Assembly (NCBI GenBank): GCA_016795545.1
Contig: JAEUGX010000092.1
Coordinates: forward strand, 1-64,000
Source of the DNA: Opitutaceae bacterium
GTDB taxonomy: Bacteria; Verrucomicrobiota; Verrucomicrobiia; Opitutales; Opitutaceae
DNA length: 64,000 nucleotides
Direction of reading: 5' to 3'
Of this stretch, positions 8,276-17,108 are shown in pieces; the stretch's first letter is position 1, and every line of letters starts with the position of its first letter. The notes beneath the pieces were generated by a model. That model searched no databases, was not told the DNA's origin, and was given only the letters and a program-made list of their open reading frames with translations. The position numbers were made by a program, and so were the translations under genes.

Positions 8276-9495
8276 GCGACGGGAGCCCGCGCCAGGCGGG
8301 CGAACTCGGCGTACAGGCGGGCCTGCTGGCGCTCGAGCGGGAATTCGCGCTCGGCGAGGGCCCGGGCCCGCGTGCCGAGCCGGGCGCGCAGGGGCTGGTC
8401 GCGCACGAGGGTCTCGAGCAGGTCCGCCGCGGCGGCGGTCGCCGCGGCCGGGGCGCAGCGGCCGATGTCGCGGCCCGACAGGTATTCGTGGAGCGGGGTG
8501 CCGGGGCCGGTGAGCCCGGCGATGGGGAGGCCCGCGGCGGCGAGCTCGGTGATGCGCGAGGGCAGCGAGTAGCGCTCGTAGTCGGTGGTCGCGCGCGCGT
8601 GGCGGCTGAACGGGATGACGGCCAGGTCGGCGGCCTGCAGCCGGGCGAAGAGGTCGGCGCCGGTGAGAAACGGGGCGGGTTCGACCTCGGGCCCGGGTTC
8701 GCAGCCGGCGGCGCGCACGCGCTCGACTCCGGCCGGGTGGCAGTGCCAGCGGACCGGGCCGAGCCCGGGCAGGCGCGCCTGCACCCGGCCCCACGCGGCC
8801 TTGAGGTCGGCGAGCAGCACCGGCTGCCAGAAGTTGCCCAGCACGACGGTGTCGAAGCCCGGGTTGAAGGCGCGGTGGTTGCGCTTGGTGGCGGCGGGGA
8901 GCTCCAGGTTGAACAGCGGGTCGACCTGCACGGGCCGGCCGAGGGCGGGGCCGGCGTAGCGGGCGATGGCGTCCGACACGGCCCAGACCGCCGCCACGTG
9001 CGGGCGCAGCCGGCGCAAGGCGCGGCGAAAGCCCAGGTGCGCGGACGGGAAGAAATCCTGGAGCTGGAGGATCACGGGGACAGGCCGGCCCAGGCCGGCG
9101 AGGGCGGCGGCGAGGACGTCGAGCCCCGGTCGCGAATACACGATGGCGTACACCAGCGCGGCACGGCTGCCGCGGGCGCGGGCGGCGGCCGCCACGGCGG
9201 CGCGGTCGACCGGCACGGACCACTGGCGGCCGACGAGCGGCGCCAGGAGGCGGTTCCACAGCTTGGCGAGCGCGATGGTCGGCGGGAAGCAGTTGCCGGC
9301 GGGCCAGCGGGCGGCATTGAAGCTGAAGGTGCGGGCCAGGAGCGGGTCGCCGGACTGGCCCACGAACCAATTCTCGAGGCGATCCGCGGGATAGGCGGCG
9401 AAGTTGCGGCTGAAGATGGCGCCGGTGCCGTGAGCCGCGGTCAGCAGGCCCTCGGAGAACACCAGGATTGCGGGCGGTTCCGGGCCGGGAGTCAT
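8272..9495 (-). CDS. GT-B glycosyltransferase-like protein
   Basis: 407 residues. It begins TPGPEPPAILVFSEGLLTA, has a hydrophobic strand VPVILQLQDFFPSAH near residue 143, and a C-terminal SRITELAAAGLPIAGLTGPG segment where GT4 enzymes bind the nucleotide sugar. These fit a divergent two-Rossmann-domain glycosyltransferase. The canonical E-x7-E motif is not obvious, so family membership is less certain than for the gene at 13249-14322. It follows the membrane protein gene by 22 bp and overlaps the next gene by ATGA. Confidence 0.82.
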   Translation of the reverse strand: MTPGPEPPAILVFSEGLLTAAHGTGAIFSRNFAAYPADRLENWFVGQSGDPLLARTFSFNAARWPAGNCFPPTIALAKLWNRLLAPLVGRQWSVPVDRAAVAAAARARGSRAALVYAIVYSRPGLDVLAAALAGLGRPVPVILQLQDFFPSAHLGFRRALRRLRPHVAAVWAVSDAIARYAGPALGRPVQVDPLFNLELPAATKRNHRAFNPGFDTVVLGNFWQPVLLADLKAAWGRVQARLPGLGPVRWHCHPAGVERVRAAGCEPGPEVEPAPFLTGADLFARLQAADLAVIPFSRHARATTDYERYSLPSRITELAAAGLPIAGLTGPGTPLHEYLSGRDIGRCAPAAATAAAADLLETLVRDQPLRARLGTRARALAEREFPLERQQARLYAEFARLARAPVA

Positions 9496-9517
9496 CGGGC
9501 GGGCGGGCGCGCGGCGT

Positions 9518-10633
9518 TCAGGTGCCGGCCGGCACCGCCCGCAGGCAGCGCCAGAGCTCGACGGGCAGCGCGTTGATGAAGTCCACGTTCCGGTAGGTCA
9601 CGTGCATGGCGGGCAGCAGCAGGTTGGCCGCGAGCAGGCCGGCCGCGAGCCGGTGTGCGCGGCCGGCCGGCCCGGTGGCGGCCAGCTGGGCGCAGCCCAG
9701 GAAGGCCAGCGGCAGCAGCAGCGACGGCGCGCGGCCGGTGTCGGCGGCGACCAGCGTCAGCGCCGCCAGCGGCGCCAGCGCTAGGGAGGCGAGGAGCAGC
9801 CCCTCGCGGCGGTCGGCGCGGAAGGCGGCGACGATCGGGCGGACGGTGAAGTACCAGGCGGCGCGCTGGCCCATGAGCCAGCCGAGCGCGGCGAACGGCA
9901 GCCAGTCGGGGAAATGCCGGAGGGAGTGCCGCAGGTAGGTCCGGACGCCGGCCTGGGGCAGGCCGGGGGCGTTGGTGAGGCGCAGGGCGAGGTAGGCGCC
10001 GACGGCCGCCGCGGCTGCGAGCAGGGCGGGGCGCAGGGAGCCCGGCGGCGCGGTGCGCGCCCGGAGCCAGAGCGCGAGCGGCAGCCCGAAGAGGAAGCGT
10101 TCGTCGATCCACGGGCCGAGGAACAGGGCCGGCAGCCACGCGGCGGTGGGCCGGGCGTACGCGGCGGCGAGGAGGGCGAGCACGTACCAGGCGTCGTTCA
10201 TGCCGAGCCAGCCGGTGACGGTGAGCGTGGCCGAGGTGGTGGCGAGCAGGCCGGTGAAGAGCCCGGCCAGGCGCCAGTCGCCGGTGAGGCGCAGGGCGAG
10301 GTGGGCGCCGTACCAGAGCAGGGCGGCGAGGCCGGCCCAGGGCACGGCGAGGGCGGCGGTGCCGCGGAGCCCGAGGCCGTGGGCGAGGAGCGCCGGCGCC
10401 AGGCGCCAGGTCAGGCCCGGGTCGCGCAGCTCCACGCGCAGCGGCTGCTCGACCTGGCGCATGAACTCGAGGCCCCGGTCCCAGTAGGCCGAGCCCGGCA
10501 GCGGGCGGGCGAAGGCCCAGAGGCGCGGGCTGTGGCAGCACAGGCTGAGCAGGAGCGCGGCGAGGGCGAGCCCGGGAGCGAGCAGCGGCGAGAAGCGGCG
10601 GGCGGGCGCGGAGGCGGGTGCGGCCAAGGTCAC
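9518..10633 (-). CDS. Integral membrane protein of the glycan locus
   Basis: 371 residues, starting with GTG at 10633, which overlaps the upstream stop as GTGA. I see about nine hydrophobic segments spread along the whole length. Between them lie polar loops including a DRGLEFMRQVEQPLRVEL region after the first segment and an LGPWIDERFLFG motif near the middle. The overall shape resembles GT-C type transferases or polysaccharide membrane proteins, but I recognise no signature. By position it probably takes part in assembly or transfer of the glycan. No function is assigned. Confidence 0.78.
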   Translation of the reverse strand: MTLAAPASAPARRFSPLLAPGLALAALLLSLCCHSPRLWAFARPLPGSAYWDRGLEFMRQVEQPLRVELRDPGLTWRLAPALLAHGLGLRGTAALAVPWAGLAALLWYGAHLALRLTGDWRLAGLFTGLLATTSATLTVTGWLGMNDAWYVLALLAAAYARPTAAWLPALFLGPWIDERFLFGLPLALWLRARTAPPGSLRPALLAAAAAVGAYLALRLTNAPGLPQAGVRTYLRHSLRHFPDWLPFAALGWLMGQRAAWYFTVRPIVAAFRADRREGLLLASLALAPLAALTLVAADTGRAPSLLLPLAFLGCAQLAATGPAGRAHRLAAGLLAANLLLPAMHVTYRNVDFINALPVELWRCLRAVPAGT

Positions 10634-11178
10634 GGTCCGGGTCGGGCGCCCTCGCGCCAGCCGCGGACGACCGCGGGCACGCCGTGGGCGATGGCCCCGG
10701 GCGGCAGGTCCTTGGTCACGACGGCCCCGGCGCCGACGATGCAGCCGTCGCCGATGGTGACGCCGCCCAGGACGGTGACGCCGGCGCCGAGCCAGACGTC
10801 GCGGCCGATGCGGGTGGGCAGGAGGATGTCGGGCTGCGAGCGGATCTCCGTGCCGAGCGGCGGCACGGTGTGGTTCGAGGACAGGATCCGGCAGTGCATG
10901 GAGACCAGCGTGCCCGCGCCGATGGCGACGCCGCCGTGGCCGTAGACGACGGTGTAGGGGCCGACAAAGACGCGGGGGCCGAGCTCGATCGCGCCGTCGC
11001 CGTAGGTGTCGAGGATCACGCCGGCGTCGAGGGTGCAGCCGTCGCCGACGGCGATGCGGCCCTGCCGCGGCCGGAGCTGGACGAGCCGGCTGACCAGGCA
11101 GCCGGCGCCGAGCTGCACGCCGCGCGCGCGGAGGCGCCAGCGGCGCCAGGCGAGGACGAGGGCGGAGGCGAGGGCCAT
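10630..11178 (-). CDS. Left-handed beta-helix O-acetyltransferase
   Basis: 182 residues from the ATG at 11178, 2 bp after the Wzt stop. Imperfect hexapeptide repeats (for example IELGPRVFVGPYTVV and VAIGAGTLVSMH) and the catalytic-type SSNHTVPP segment place it in the maltose/galactoside acetyltransferase family, which uses acetyl-CoA. The C-terminal GVTIGDGCIVGAGAVVTKD and PAVVRGW are also standard. In this context it probably O-acetylates a sugar of the surface glycan. A much longer frame running to 12972 is a shadow of wzt. Confidence 0.9.
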   Translation of the reverse strand: MALASALVLAWRRWRLRARGVQLGAGCLVSRLVQLRPRQGRIAVGDGCTLDAGVILDTYGDGAIELGPRVFVGPYTVVYGHGGVAIGAGTLVSMHCRILSSNHTVPPLGTEIRSQPDILLPTRIGRDVWLGAGVTVLGGVTIGDGCIVGAGAVVTKDLPPGAIAHGVPAVVRGWREGARPGP

Positions 11179-11180
11179 GG

Positions 11181-12410
11181 TCAGGATGCCCGCGGGCCGT
11201 CCGGGGCGAGACTCCACTGCCAGGGCAGGTCGACCTGGCCGATGACGTCGACGCGCGGCGCCTGCGGGTAGAAGCGGGGGGAGACGAAGTCGAACTCGAC
11301 CGCCTCGCGTTTCTCGTCGTAGTCCTGCGCGGCGTCGCCCAGGTAGACCGAGGCGCGGTAGGTGTCGCTGTGCAGCGGGAGGGGGTTGATCTCGGCGGTG
11401 ACGACGCCGGCGGCGGCGGCCGGCGGGGCCCAGCGCTCGCCGAGCATGCGGCCGTTGGAGCCGGCGAGGGGCTGGCCGAACTTGTTGTGGAGGATGATGC
11501 CGACGACGGGCCGGCCGAGCGGGAAGGGGGACTTGAAGCCGACGCTGATGCGGAGGCGGCCGGCCGCGAGCGCCTCGCGGTCGACGGTCACGGCGGTGAT
11601 GTGCGGCCGGCCCGGGTCGGCCGGGGCGAAGACGGCCGACTCGGCGCCGGCGGCGAGGTAAGCGGAGAGACAGTCGTTGATCGGGCCCTGCCGCACGAGG
11701 CGGCCCTGCTGCAGCCAGAGGCCGGTGCGGCAGATCGCCTGGAGGGCGGCGGTGTTGTGGCTGACGAAGAGCACGGTGCGGCCCGAGTCGCGGGCGACCT
11801 CCCCCATCTTCCCGAGGCACTTTTTCTGGAAGGCGGCGTCGCCCACGGCGAGCACCTCGTCGACGATGAGGATCTCCGGCTCGAGGTGGGCCGCCACCGC
11901 GAAGGCCAGGCGCACGTACATGCCGCTGGAGTAGTGCTTCACCTGCGTGTCGAGGAAGCGCTCCACCTCGGCGAAGGCGACGATCTCGTCGAACTTGCGG
12001 CGGATCTCCTCGCGGGGCATGCCGAGGATCGCGCCGTTGAGGTAGATGTTCTCGCGGCCCGAGAGCTCCGGGTGGAAGCCGGTGCCGACCTCGAGGAGGC
12101 TGGCCACGCGGCCGCGGATGACGGCGCGGCCGGCGGTCGGCTCGGTGATGCGGGAGAGGACCTTGAGGAGGGTGGACTTGCCGGCGCCGTTGCGCCCGAT
12201 GATCCCGATGACATCGCCCTGGGCGACCTCGAAGGAGACGTCGCGCAGCGCCCAGAACTCCTCGCGGGCGGCCGGGTCCGCCCGGCGGGACAGGCGGCGC
12301 CAGAGGCCGCGCGCGCCCAGGGCGAGCGAGTCGCGCAGGGTGTCGCCCTTCCGCTCGTGGGAGAGGAAGTAGCGCTTGCCGAGGTCGGTGACGGAGATGA
12401 CCGGGGGCAT
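11181..12410 (-). CDS. wzt: Polysaccharide ABC exporter ATPase, Wzt type
   Basis: 409 residues. The nucleotide-binding domain has Walker A GRNGAGKST at 72-80, signature YSSGM at 160-164, Walker B ILIVDE at 180-185 and the switch His at 218. The C-terminal part (about 245-409) is a separate beta-rich region at the position of the Wzt carbohydrate-binding domain. In the known O9a and O8 systems that domain recognises the finished, end-modified glycan. With the permease just upstream (3 bp gap) it would export the lipid-linked glycan across the inner membrane. The presence of the C-terminal domain suggests export depends on a terminal modification. Confidence 0.93.
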   Translation of the reverse strand: MPPVISVTDLGKRYFLSHERKGDTLRDSLALGARGLWRRLSRRADPAAREEFWALRDVSFEVAQGDVIGIIGRNGAGKSTLLKVLSRITEPTAGRAVIRGRVASLLEVGTGFHPELSGRENIYLNGAILGMPREEIRRKFDEIVAFAEVERFLDTQVKHYSSGMYVRLAFAVAAHLEPEILIVDEVLAVGDAAFQKKCLGKMGEVARDSGRTVLFVSHNTAALQAICRTGLWLQQGRLVRQGPINDCLSAYLAAGAESAVFAPADPGRPHITAVTVDREALAAGRLRISVGFKSPFPLGRPVVGIILHNKFGQPLAGSNGRMLGERWAPPAAAAGVVTAEINPLPLHSDTYRASVYLGDAAQDYDEKREAVEFDFVSPRFYPQAPRVDVIGQVDLPWQWSLAPDGPRAS

Positions 12411-12413
12411 GCG

Positions 12414-13244
12414 TCAGATCACGTCGGCGAACGTTCTTTCCATGCGGCGGAAATACCACAGGCCGCTGGCCAGCAGGCCGGCGCTCATGACCACGGAGAG
12501 CCCGAGGTGGACGGGATCCAGCGCCGGCTCCCCGCGCAGCAGGCACCAGCGGAAGCCGTCGATGGCGCCGACCATCGGGTTGAGCGAGTACAGGAAGCGC
12601 CAGTTCGGCAGGTTGGTGGTGCTGAAGCCGACCGGGGAGAGGAAGAGCCCGACCTGGAGGAGGAAGGGCACGACGAAGCGGAAGTCGCGGTAGCGGACGG
12701 TCAGCGCGGTGAGCCAGAGGCCGGTGCCCAGGGCGGTCACGAGGGTGAGGAGGATGAAGGCGGGCAGGAACACGAGCCGCCAGTCGGGGACGAACCGCCA
12801 CCAGGAGCAGAGGGCCACGAGCAGGATGAGCACGACGGCGAAGTCGATGAGGGCGACGGCCACCGACGACAGCGGCACGATCAGGCGCGGGAAGTAGACC
12901 TTGGAGATGAGGTGGGTGTTGGCGACGAGGCTGCCGCTGGCGTTGGCGAAGGCGGCGGCGAACAGCTGCCACGGCAGGAGCCCGGCGAGCACGAGCAGCG
13001 GGTAGGGCGCGTGGCCCGCCGGCATGCCCGCGAGCCGCCCGAAGATGAAGGTGAACACGGCCAGGGTGACCGCGGGCTGGACCAGGGCCCAGGCGACGCC
13101 CAGGGCGGCCTGCTTGTAGCGGACCTTGATGTCGCGCCAGGCGAGGAAGCCGAGGAGCTCGCGGTATCGCCAGAGGTCCGCCCAGTAGTGCCGGCTGGAG
13201 CGGCCGGCCTCGAGGATCGACACGGGGACTGCGGAGTTGGCCAT
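12414..13244 (-). CDS. wzm: Polysaccharide ABC exporter permease, Wzm type
   Basis: 276 residues from the ATG at 13244. The frame extends further upstream, but that part is a shadow. It has about six membrane segments. The amphipathic N-terminal LLGFLAWRDIKVRYKQ, AALGVAWALVQPAVTL and the later LFLSPVGFSTTNLP and NPMVGAIDGFRW motifs are typical of ABC-2 permeases for lipopolysaccharide or teichoic acid. It pairs with the adjacent ATPase. It lies 4 bp after the GT4 gene and 3 bp before wzt, so the three are surely co-transcribed. Confidence 0.94.
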   Translation of the reverse strand: MANSAVPVSILEAGRSSRHYWADLWRYRELLGFLAWRDIKVRYKQAALGVAWALVQPAVTLAVFTFIFGRLAGMPAGHAPYPLLVLAGLLPWQLFAAAFANASGSLVANTHLISKVYFPRLIVPLSSVAVALIDFAVVLILLVALCSWWRFVPDWRLVFLPAFILLTLVTALGTGLWLTALTVRYRDFRFVVPFLLQVGLFLSPVGFSTTNLPNWRFLYSLNPMVGAIDGFRWCLLRGEPALDPVHLGLSVVMSAGLLASGLWYFRRMERTFADVI

Positions 13245-13248
13245 GGGG

Positions 13249-14322
13249 TCAGGCAAGGGCGGCGGCGACGCGGGTGGCGAACGCCGGGAAAGCAAAGGCG
13301 GCGGCGTGGCGGCGCACAATCTCCGAATCGCGCGGCCGGCGGGCGAGGGCGACGACCGCGGCGGCGAGCGCGGGCACGTCGCCGTAGTCGACCAGTTCGC
13401 CGACGGCGTCGTGGATGACCTCCGGGGCGCCGCCGGCGCGGGCCCCGATGCAGGGCTTCCCGTAGGCCATGGCCTCGAGGTACACGAGGCCGAAGCCCTC
13501 GCGGCGGCTCGGCAGGGCAAAGCAGTCGCAGGCCGCGTAGGCCGCGCGCAGGGTGTCGTCGTCGACCGCGCCGAGGAAGGTCACGGCGGACGCGACGCCC
13601 AGGCGCTCGGCCAGGGCCCGGAGCCGGGGCCGATCGTCGCCGTCGCCGACGATGCGCAGGCGGGCGCCGGGCAGGTCGCGGAGCACGAGCGGCATCGCCT
13701 CGATGAGGGTGTCGATGCCCTTGTAGCTGTCGGACGCCGTCAGCCGCGAGACGGTGAGCAGGCGGGGGCCGTCCGGCGCCGCCGCGGGGGGCGCCGGGTC
13801 GGGAGTGAAGAGGGGGTCGAGCGTGTTGGGCACGACCACCAGCCGGGACGGCGGCAGCGCGGGCAGGAAGCGCCGGAGCTGGCGGCGCGTGTAGTCGCTG
13901 ACGCACAGGATGCGGCGGGCGCCGAGGAGGGCTCGGCGTTCGGCGGGCCCGTAGGGCCGCCAGACCTCGATGCCGTGGGCGACGAGGTAGTAGTCGAGCC
14001 GGGGATGGAGGCGTTGCGCCAGCCAGGCGGCGGGCAGGAGGTGGAGGTGGCCGCACACGATCGCGTCGGCGCGCCGGCCCAGGCGGACGGTCTCGCGGAG
14101 GAAGCGGAGCTTGCCGCGGGCGCAGCCGACGTGCTCGCCCAGCCGGGCGGAGGCGTAGCGGCCCAGCCGGGGGTCGCGTCCGGGCGGGTCGTTGAGCACC
14201 AGCGAATCGACGTGCCCCGCTGGTTCGGCGCGGGCGCAGAGCGCCTGCAGGTAGAGGCGCAGGATGCGGGCGACGCCGCCGTCGGCCAGGAAGAGCTCGG
14301 GCGAGAGCAGCAGCGTGTTCAT
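13249..14322 (-). CDS. GT4 family glycosyltransferase
   Basis: 357 residues from the ATG at 14322, which overlaps the asnB stop as ATGA. It is a clear family 4 retaining glycosyltransferase. It carries a glycine-rich N-terminal loop (ELFLADGGVARILRLYL), LLTVSRLTASDSYKGIDTLI at the start of the C-terminal domain, and the E-x7-E site within REGFGLVYLEAMAYGKP near residue 275. It is soluble and acts on a nucleotide-sugar donor. Its place directly before wzm suggests a role in an early or capping step of glycan synthesis, but specificity cannot be read. Confidence 0.94.
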   Translation of the reverse strand: MNTLLLSPELFLADGGVARILRLYLQALCARAEPAGHVDSLVLNDPPGRDPRLGRYASARLGEHVGCARGKLRFLRETVRLGRRADAIVCGHLHLLPAAWLAQRLHPRLDYYLVAHGIEVWRPYGPAERRALLGARRILCVSDYTRRQLRRFLPALPPSRLVVVPNTLDPLFTPDPAPPAAAPDGPRLLTVSRLTASDSYKGIDTLIEAMPLVLRDLPGARLRIVGDGDDRPRLRALAERLGVASAVTFLGAVDDDTLRAAYAACDCFALPSRREGFGLVYLEAMAYGKPCIGARAGGAPEVIHDAVGELVDYGDVPALAAAVVALARRPRDSEIVRRHAAAFAFPAFATRVAAALA

Positions 14323-16217
14323 GGGCCGGCGTCCCGGCGGTTGGCGAACGCGACGAGCATGGCGATGGTCCAGACGCGCGACCAGGCGCGCGGGTCGCGG
14401 GTCGCGGTGTAGGCCTGCCAGAGGCCGCGGACCGCGGCGGGCTCGAGCCACGGGCACGCGGCGAGGGAGGCGGGCGCGAAGGTGTCCTCGAGGAAGGGGC
14501 GCAGCTCGGCGAGCATCCAGCGGGCGAACGGCAGGGTGAAGCCCTGCTTGGGCCGGTGGCGCAGCGCGGCGGGCAGCAGGTCGGCGGTGGCGTCGGCGAG
14601 CGCCCGCTTCGGCTGGCGCGGGTCGTGCTTGAAGTAGTCGGGCTGGGGCCAGAGCCACTCGAGCAGCGGGCGGTCGACGAAGGGAACGCGCAGCTCGAGC
14701 GAGTGGGCCATGCTGAACACGTCGCTGTCGCGCAGGAGCACGTCGGCCATGTAGGTGCGCAGCTCCCACGCGCTGATCACCTGGAACGGATCGGCGCCGA
14801 TGAGCTCGGCGGCGAACTCGTCGAGCCGCGGGTGCAGCGGGCCCAGCCGCTCCGCCGTCGCGCGGGCCTCCGGGGCGAGCAGGGGCAGGCGGGACGATTC
14901 GGGCAGCACCCGCCGCTGGAGCGCGGCCAGCTCGTGCAGGTCGCGGGCGTGGGCGAGGAAGTCGGCCAGCTTGCGCGCCCGGGTTCCCGGGCGCGCCGCG
15001 AGGCCGCGCACGACGCGGGCGCGCAGGCCGGCGGGCAGCCGGCGCCAGAGGGGCAGCAGGCGCTGCAGCCGCGGCAGGTCGCGGAACGAGGGGTAGCCGC
15101 CGAAGAGCTCGTCGCCGCCGAGGCCCGAGAGCGCGACGGTCACGCCGCCGCGGCGGGCGGTCGCGCTGGCGTAGTAGGTGTTGATGCCGTCGCCCGTCGG
15201 CTGGTCGAGGGCGGCGAGGATGCGAGGCAGGTCGGCGGCCACCCGCGCGCCCGTGATGCGTTCCTCGTGGTGTTCGGTGCCGAATGCCTGCGCGGCGGCG
15301 CGGGCGCCGGCCTCCTCGGAATAGCCGGCCTCGCCGAAGGTGAGGGTGAAGGTCCGCAGGCGCCGCGCGCCCCCGCGGGCCATCAGCCCGACGACCGCGG
15401 CGGAGTCCATGCCGCCGGAAAGGAACGCGCCGACGGGGACGTCCGCGACCCGGTGCGCGCGGATGCTGTCCTCGAGCTGGTGCCGCAGGCCCTGGATGAA
15501 GTCGTGGTAGCTGCCGGCGGGGGCGGCGCCCTGGGGCGCCGGCAGCCGCCACCACGCCTGGATGCCGATCCGGCCGGCGGCGTCGCGCGTCAGGCTGTGC
15601 CCGGGCAGGAGGCTGGAGATGCCCTGGTAGATGGTGCGAGGCGCGGGGACGCTGAACCACGCCAGGAATTCCCCGGCCGACTGCGGATCGAGCGTGCGGG
15701 GAACCTGGCCGGCGGCGAGCAGCGCGTGGATCTCCGAGGCGAAGGCCACGCCGGTGCCGGGCAGGCGCGCGTAGTAGAGCGGCTTGATGCCGAGCGGATC
15801 ACGGGCCGCGAACAAGGTGCGTTCCCGCGCGTCCCAGACGGCGAAGGCGAACATCCCGCGGAGCTGGTGGAGGCACGCGGCGCCGTGGCGGGCGTAGGCG
15901 GCGAGCAGCACTTCCGTGTCGCACTGGGTGCGGAAGACCCAGCCCGCTGCGGCGAGGGCGGGCTGCAGCTCGCGGTAGTTGTAGATCGCGCCGTTGAAGA
16001 CCACGGTGAAGCGGCCGTCGGGGCTCGTCATCGGCTGCCGTCCGTTGGCCGGATCGATGATGGCCAGCCGGCACATCCCGAGCGTCGCCGGGCCGTCGCT
16101 GACGAGGCCGCGATCGTCGGGTCCGCGGTGGCGCTGGCGGTCCACCATGCGTCCGACCGCCTCCGCACGGGACTCCGGGGAGAGCGCTTCGCTGACCAGG
16201 CCCGCTATGCCGCACAT
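14319..16217 (-). CDS. asnB: Glutamine-hydrolysing asparagine synthase-like amidotransferase
   Basis: 632 residues from the ATG at 16217. The protein begins MCGIAG, so Cys2 becomes the N-terminal nucleophile of the class II glutaminase domain. The synthetase domain has the PP-loop SGGMDS near residue 267. Both halves are complete and the length is normal for AsnB. As first gene of a glycan operon it may amidate a sugar acid, as reported for AsnB-like proteins in O-antigen loci, rather than make asparagine. That reading is contextual. The upstream continuation of the frame to 16445 lacks protein-like character. Confidence 0.93.
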   Translation of the reverse strand: MCGIAGLVSEALSPESRAEAVGRMVDRQRHRGPDDRGLVSDGPATLGMCRLAIIDPANGRQPMTSPDGRFTVVFNGAIYNYRELQPALAAAGWVFRTQCDTEVLLAAYARHGAACLHQLRGMFAFAVWDARERTLFAARDPLGIKPLYYARLPGTGVAFASEIHALLAAGQVPRTLDPQSAGEFLAWFSVPAPRTIYQGISSLLPGHSLTRDAAGRIGIQAWWRLPAPQGAAPAGSYHDFIQGLRHQLEDSIRAHRVADVPVGAFLSGGMDSAAVVGLMARGGARRLRTFTLTFGEAGYSEEAGARAAAQAFGTEHHEERITGARVAADLPRILAALDQPTGDGINTYYASATARRGGVTVALSGLGGDELFGGYPSFRDLPRLQRLLPLWRRLPAGLRARVVRGLAARPGTRARKLADFLAHARDLHELAALQRRVLPESSRLPLLAPEARATAERLGPLHPRLDEFAAELIGADPFQVISAWELRTYMADVLLRDSDVFSMAHSLELRVPFVDRPLLEWLWPQPDYFKHDPRQPKRALADATADLLPAALRHRPKQGFTLPFARWMLAELRPFLEDTFAPASLAACPWLEPAAVRGLWQAYTATRDPRAWSRVWTIAMLVAFANRRDAGP

Positions 16218-16449
16218 GGGGTGAGGAAGCGGCTGCGGCCGCGGGGCCGGGACGGCTGGGCTTGTCGCTTCGCCGGGTCGCGGGCCGAGGCGTCGCCGGT
16301 TGCGGAGAAAGCTTCGCAGGGTCGCTTCCGGGCATCGAAGGCGGCCTTGGCGGTGGAAATACGGCCTGAACGCACGAGGTGGCCCCGAGGGGCCGAAAAA
16401 AGCCAAGAGCAACGCCTGCGGCGTAGCAATGCCCATTTTACGCAAAGCC
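16218..16449. other. 232-bp gap: probable promoter region of the glycan operon
   Basis: No gene is visible here. It must hold the promoter for the minus-strand operon starting at 16217, but I find no convincing -35/-10 pair. A weak hairpin (ACGCC, TGC loop, GGCGT at 16412-16424) is followed on the minus strand, seven bases later, by a run of six T. It could end transcription from the DJ-1 gene, which stops at 16450. The AT-rich patch at 16435-16475 overlaps the end of that gene. Confidence 0.4.
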
Positions 16450-16989
16450 TTAAAGGCAAATGGCTTTGCTTATTTCATCCGCCTTGGCCGGCGAAGTGAG
16501 CAAGGAGGAGAGATGGAGGCCGAAGGCGAGGGCGGTGCCGGCGCCGCGGGAGGTCGTGATATTTCCGTCCGTGACGACGGTTTCGCCGGCCAGGATGGCG
16601 GGCAGTTCATCGGCCACGGAGAAGTGCGCGGTGTAGCGGCGGCCGTGGAGCAGCCCGCAGTCGTGGAGCACGGTCGGCGCCGCGCAGATGGCGGCGAGCC
16701 AGCGGCCGGCGGCGTGGTGGCGCAGCACCAGTTCGCGCACGCGCGGGTCGGCGCGCAGCAGCTTGACGCCGGCGCCTCCGGGCAGGAACAGCAGGTCGAA
16801 CAAGTCGGGCGGCAGCGCGGACAGGGCGGTGTCGGCGTGCGCGGTGATGCCGCTGCGGCCGGTGGCGTGGCGGTGGTCGTTCAGGGAGGCGGTGGTCACG
16901 GTGACTCCGGCGCGGCGGAGCAGGTCGACCGGGGCGAACGCCTCGATCTCCTCGAATCCGTCGGCCAGCAGCGCGAGCACGGTGGGCAT
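16450..16989 (-). CDS. DJ-1/PfpI family protein
   Basis: 179 residues, the usual length of the DJ-1/YajL group. The nucleophile elbow AAICAAPTVL carries Cys102 and the partner acidic residue lies in GFEEIEAF (Glu13/Glu14). A PGGAG motif follows strand three. Family members have been assigned glyoxalase, chaperone or oxidative-stress functions, and the true role is debated. It is a cytoplasmic single-domain protein, transcribed toward the glycan operon but separated from it by 232 bp. It stops with TAA. Confidence 0.9.
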   Translation of the reverse strand: MPTVLALLADGFEEIEAFAPVDLLRRAGVTVTTASLNDHRHATGRSGITAHADTALSALPPDLFDLLFLPGGAGVKLLRADPRVRELVLRHHAAGRWLAAICAAPTVLHDCGLLHGRRYTAHFSVADELPAILAGETVVTDGNITTSRGAGTALAFGLHLSSLLTSPAKADEISKAICL

Positions 16990-17108
16990 GCCTCCAACCT
17001 AGCCGGGCCGGCGGAGGGAGGAAGCGCAAATTGACCGCCCGTCCCGGCGTCCCGCTTGTATTTTCATCCGCGTTGGCGGACATTCCTCCCATGCACGGCG
17101 GCGGTCCC

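Noticed and set aside
16381-16401. GGCCCC-GA-GGGGCC hairpin beside an A-run as terminator
   Set aside because: On the minus strand, where it would be needed, the T-run comes before the hairpin; on the plus strand an A-run follows.
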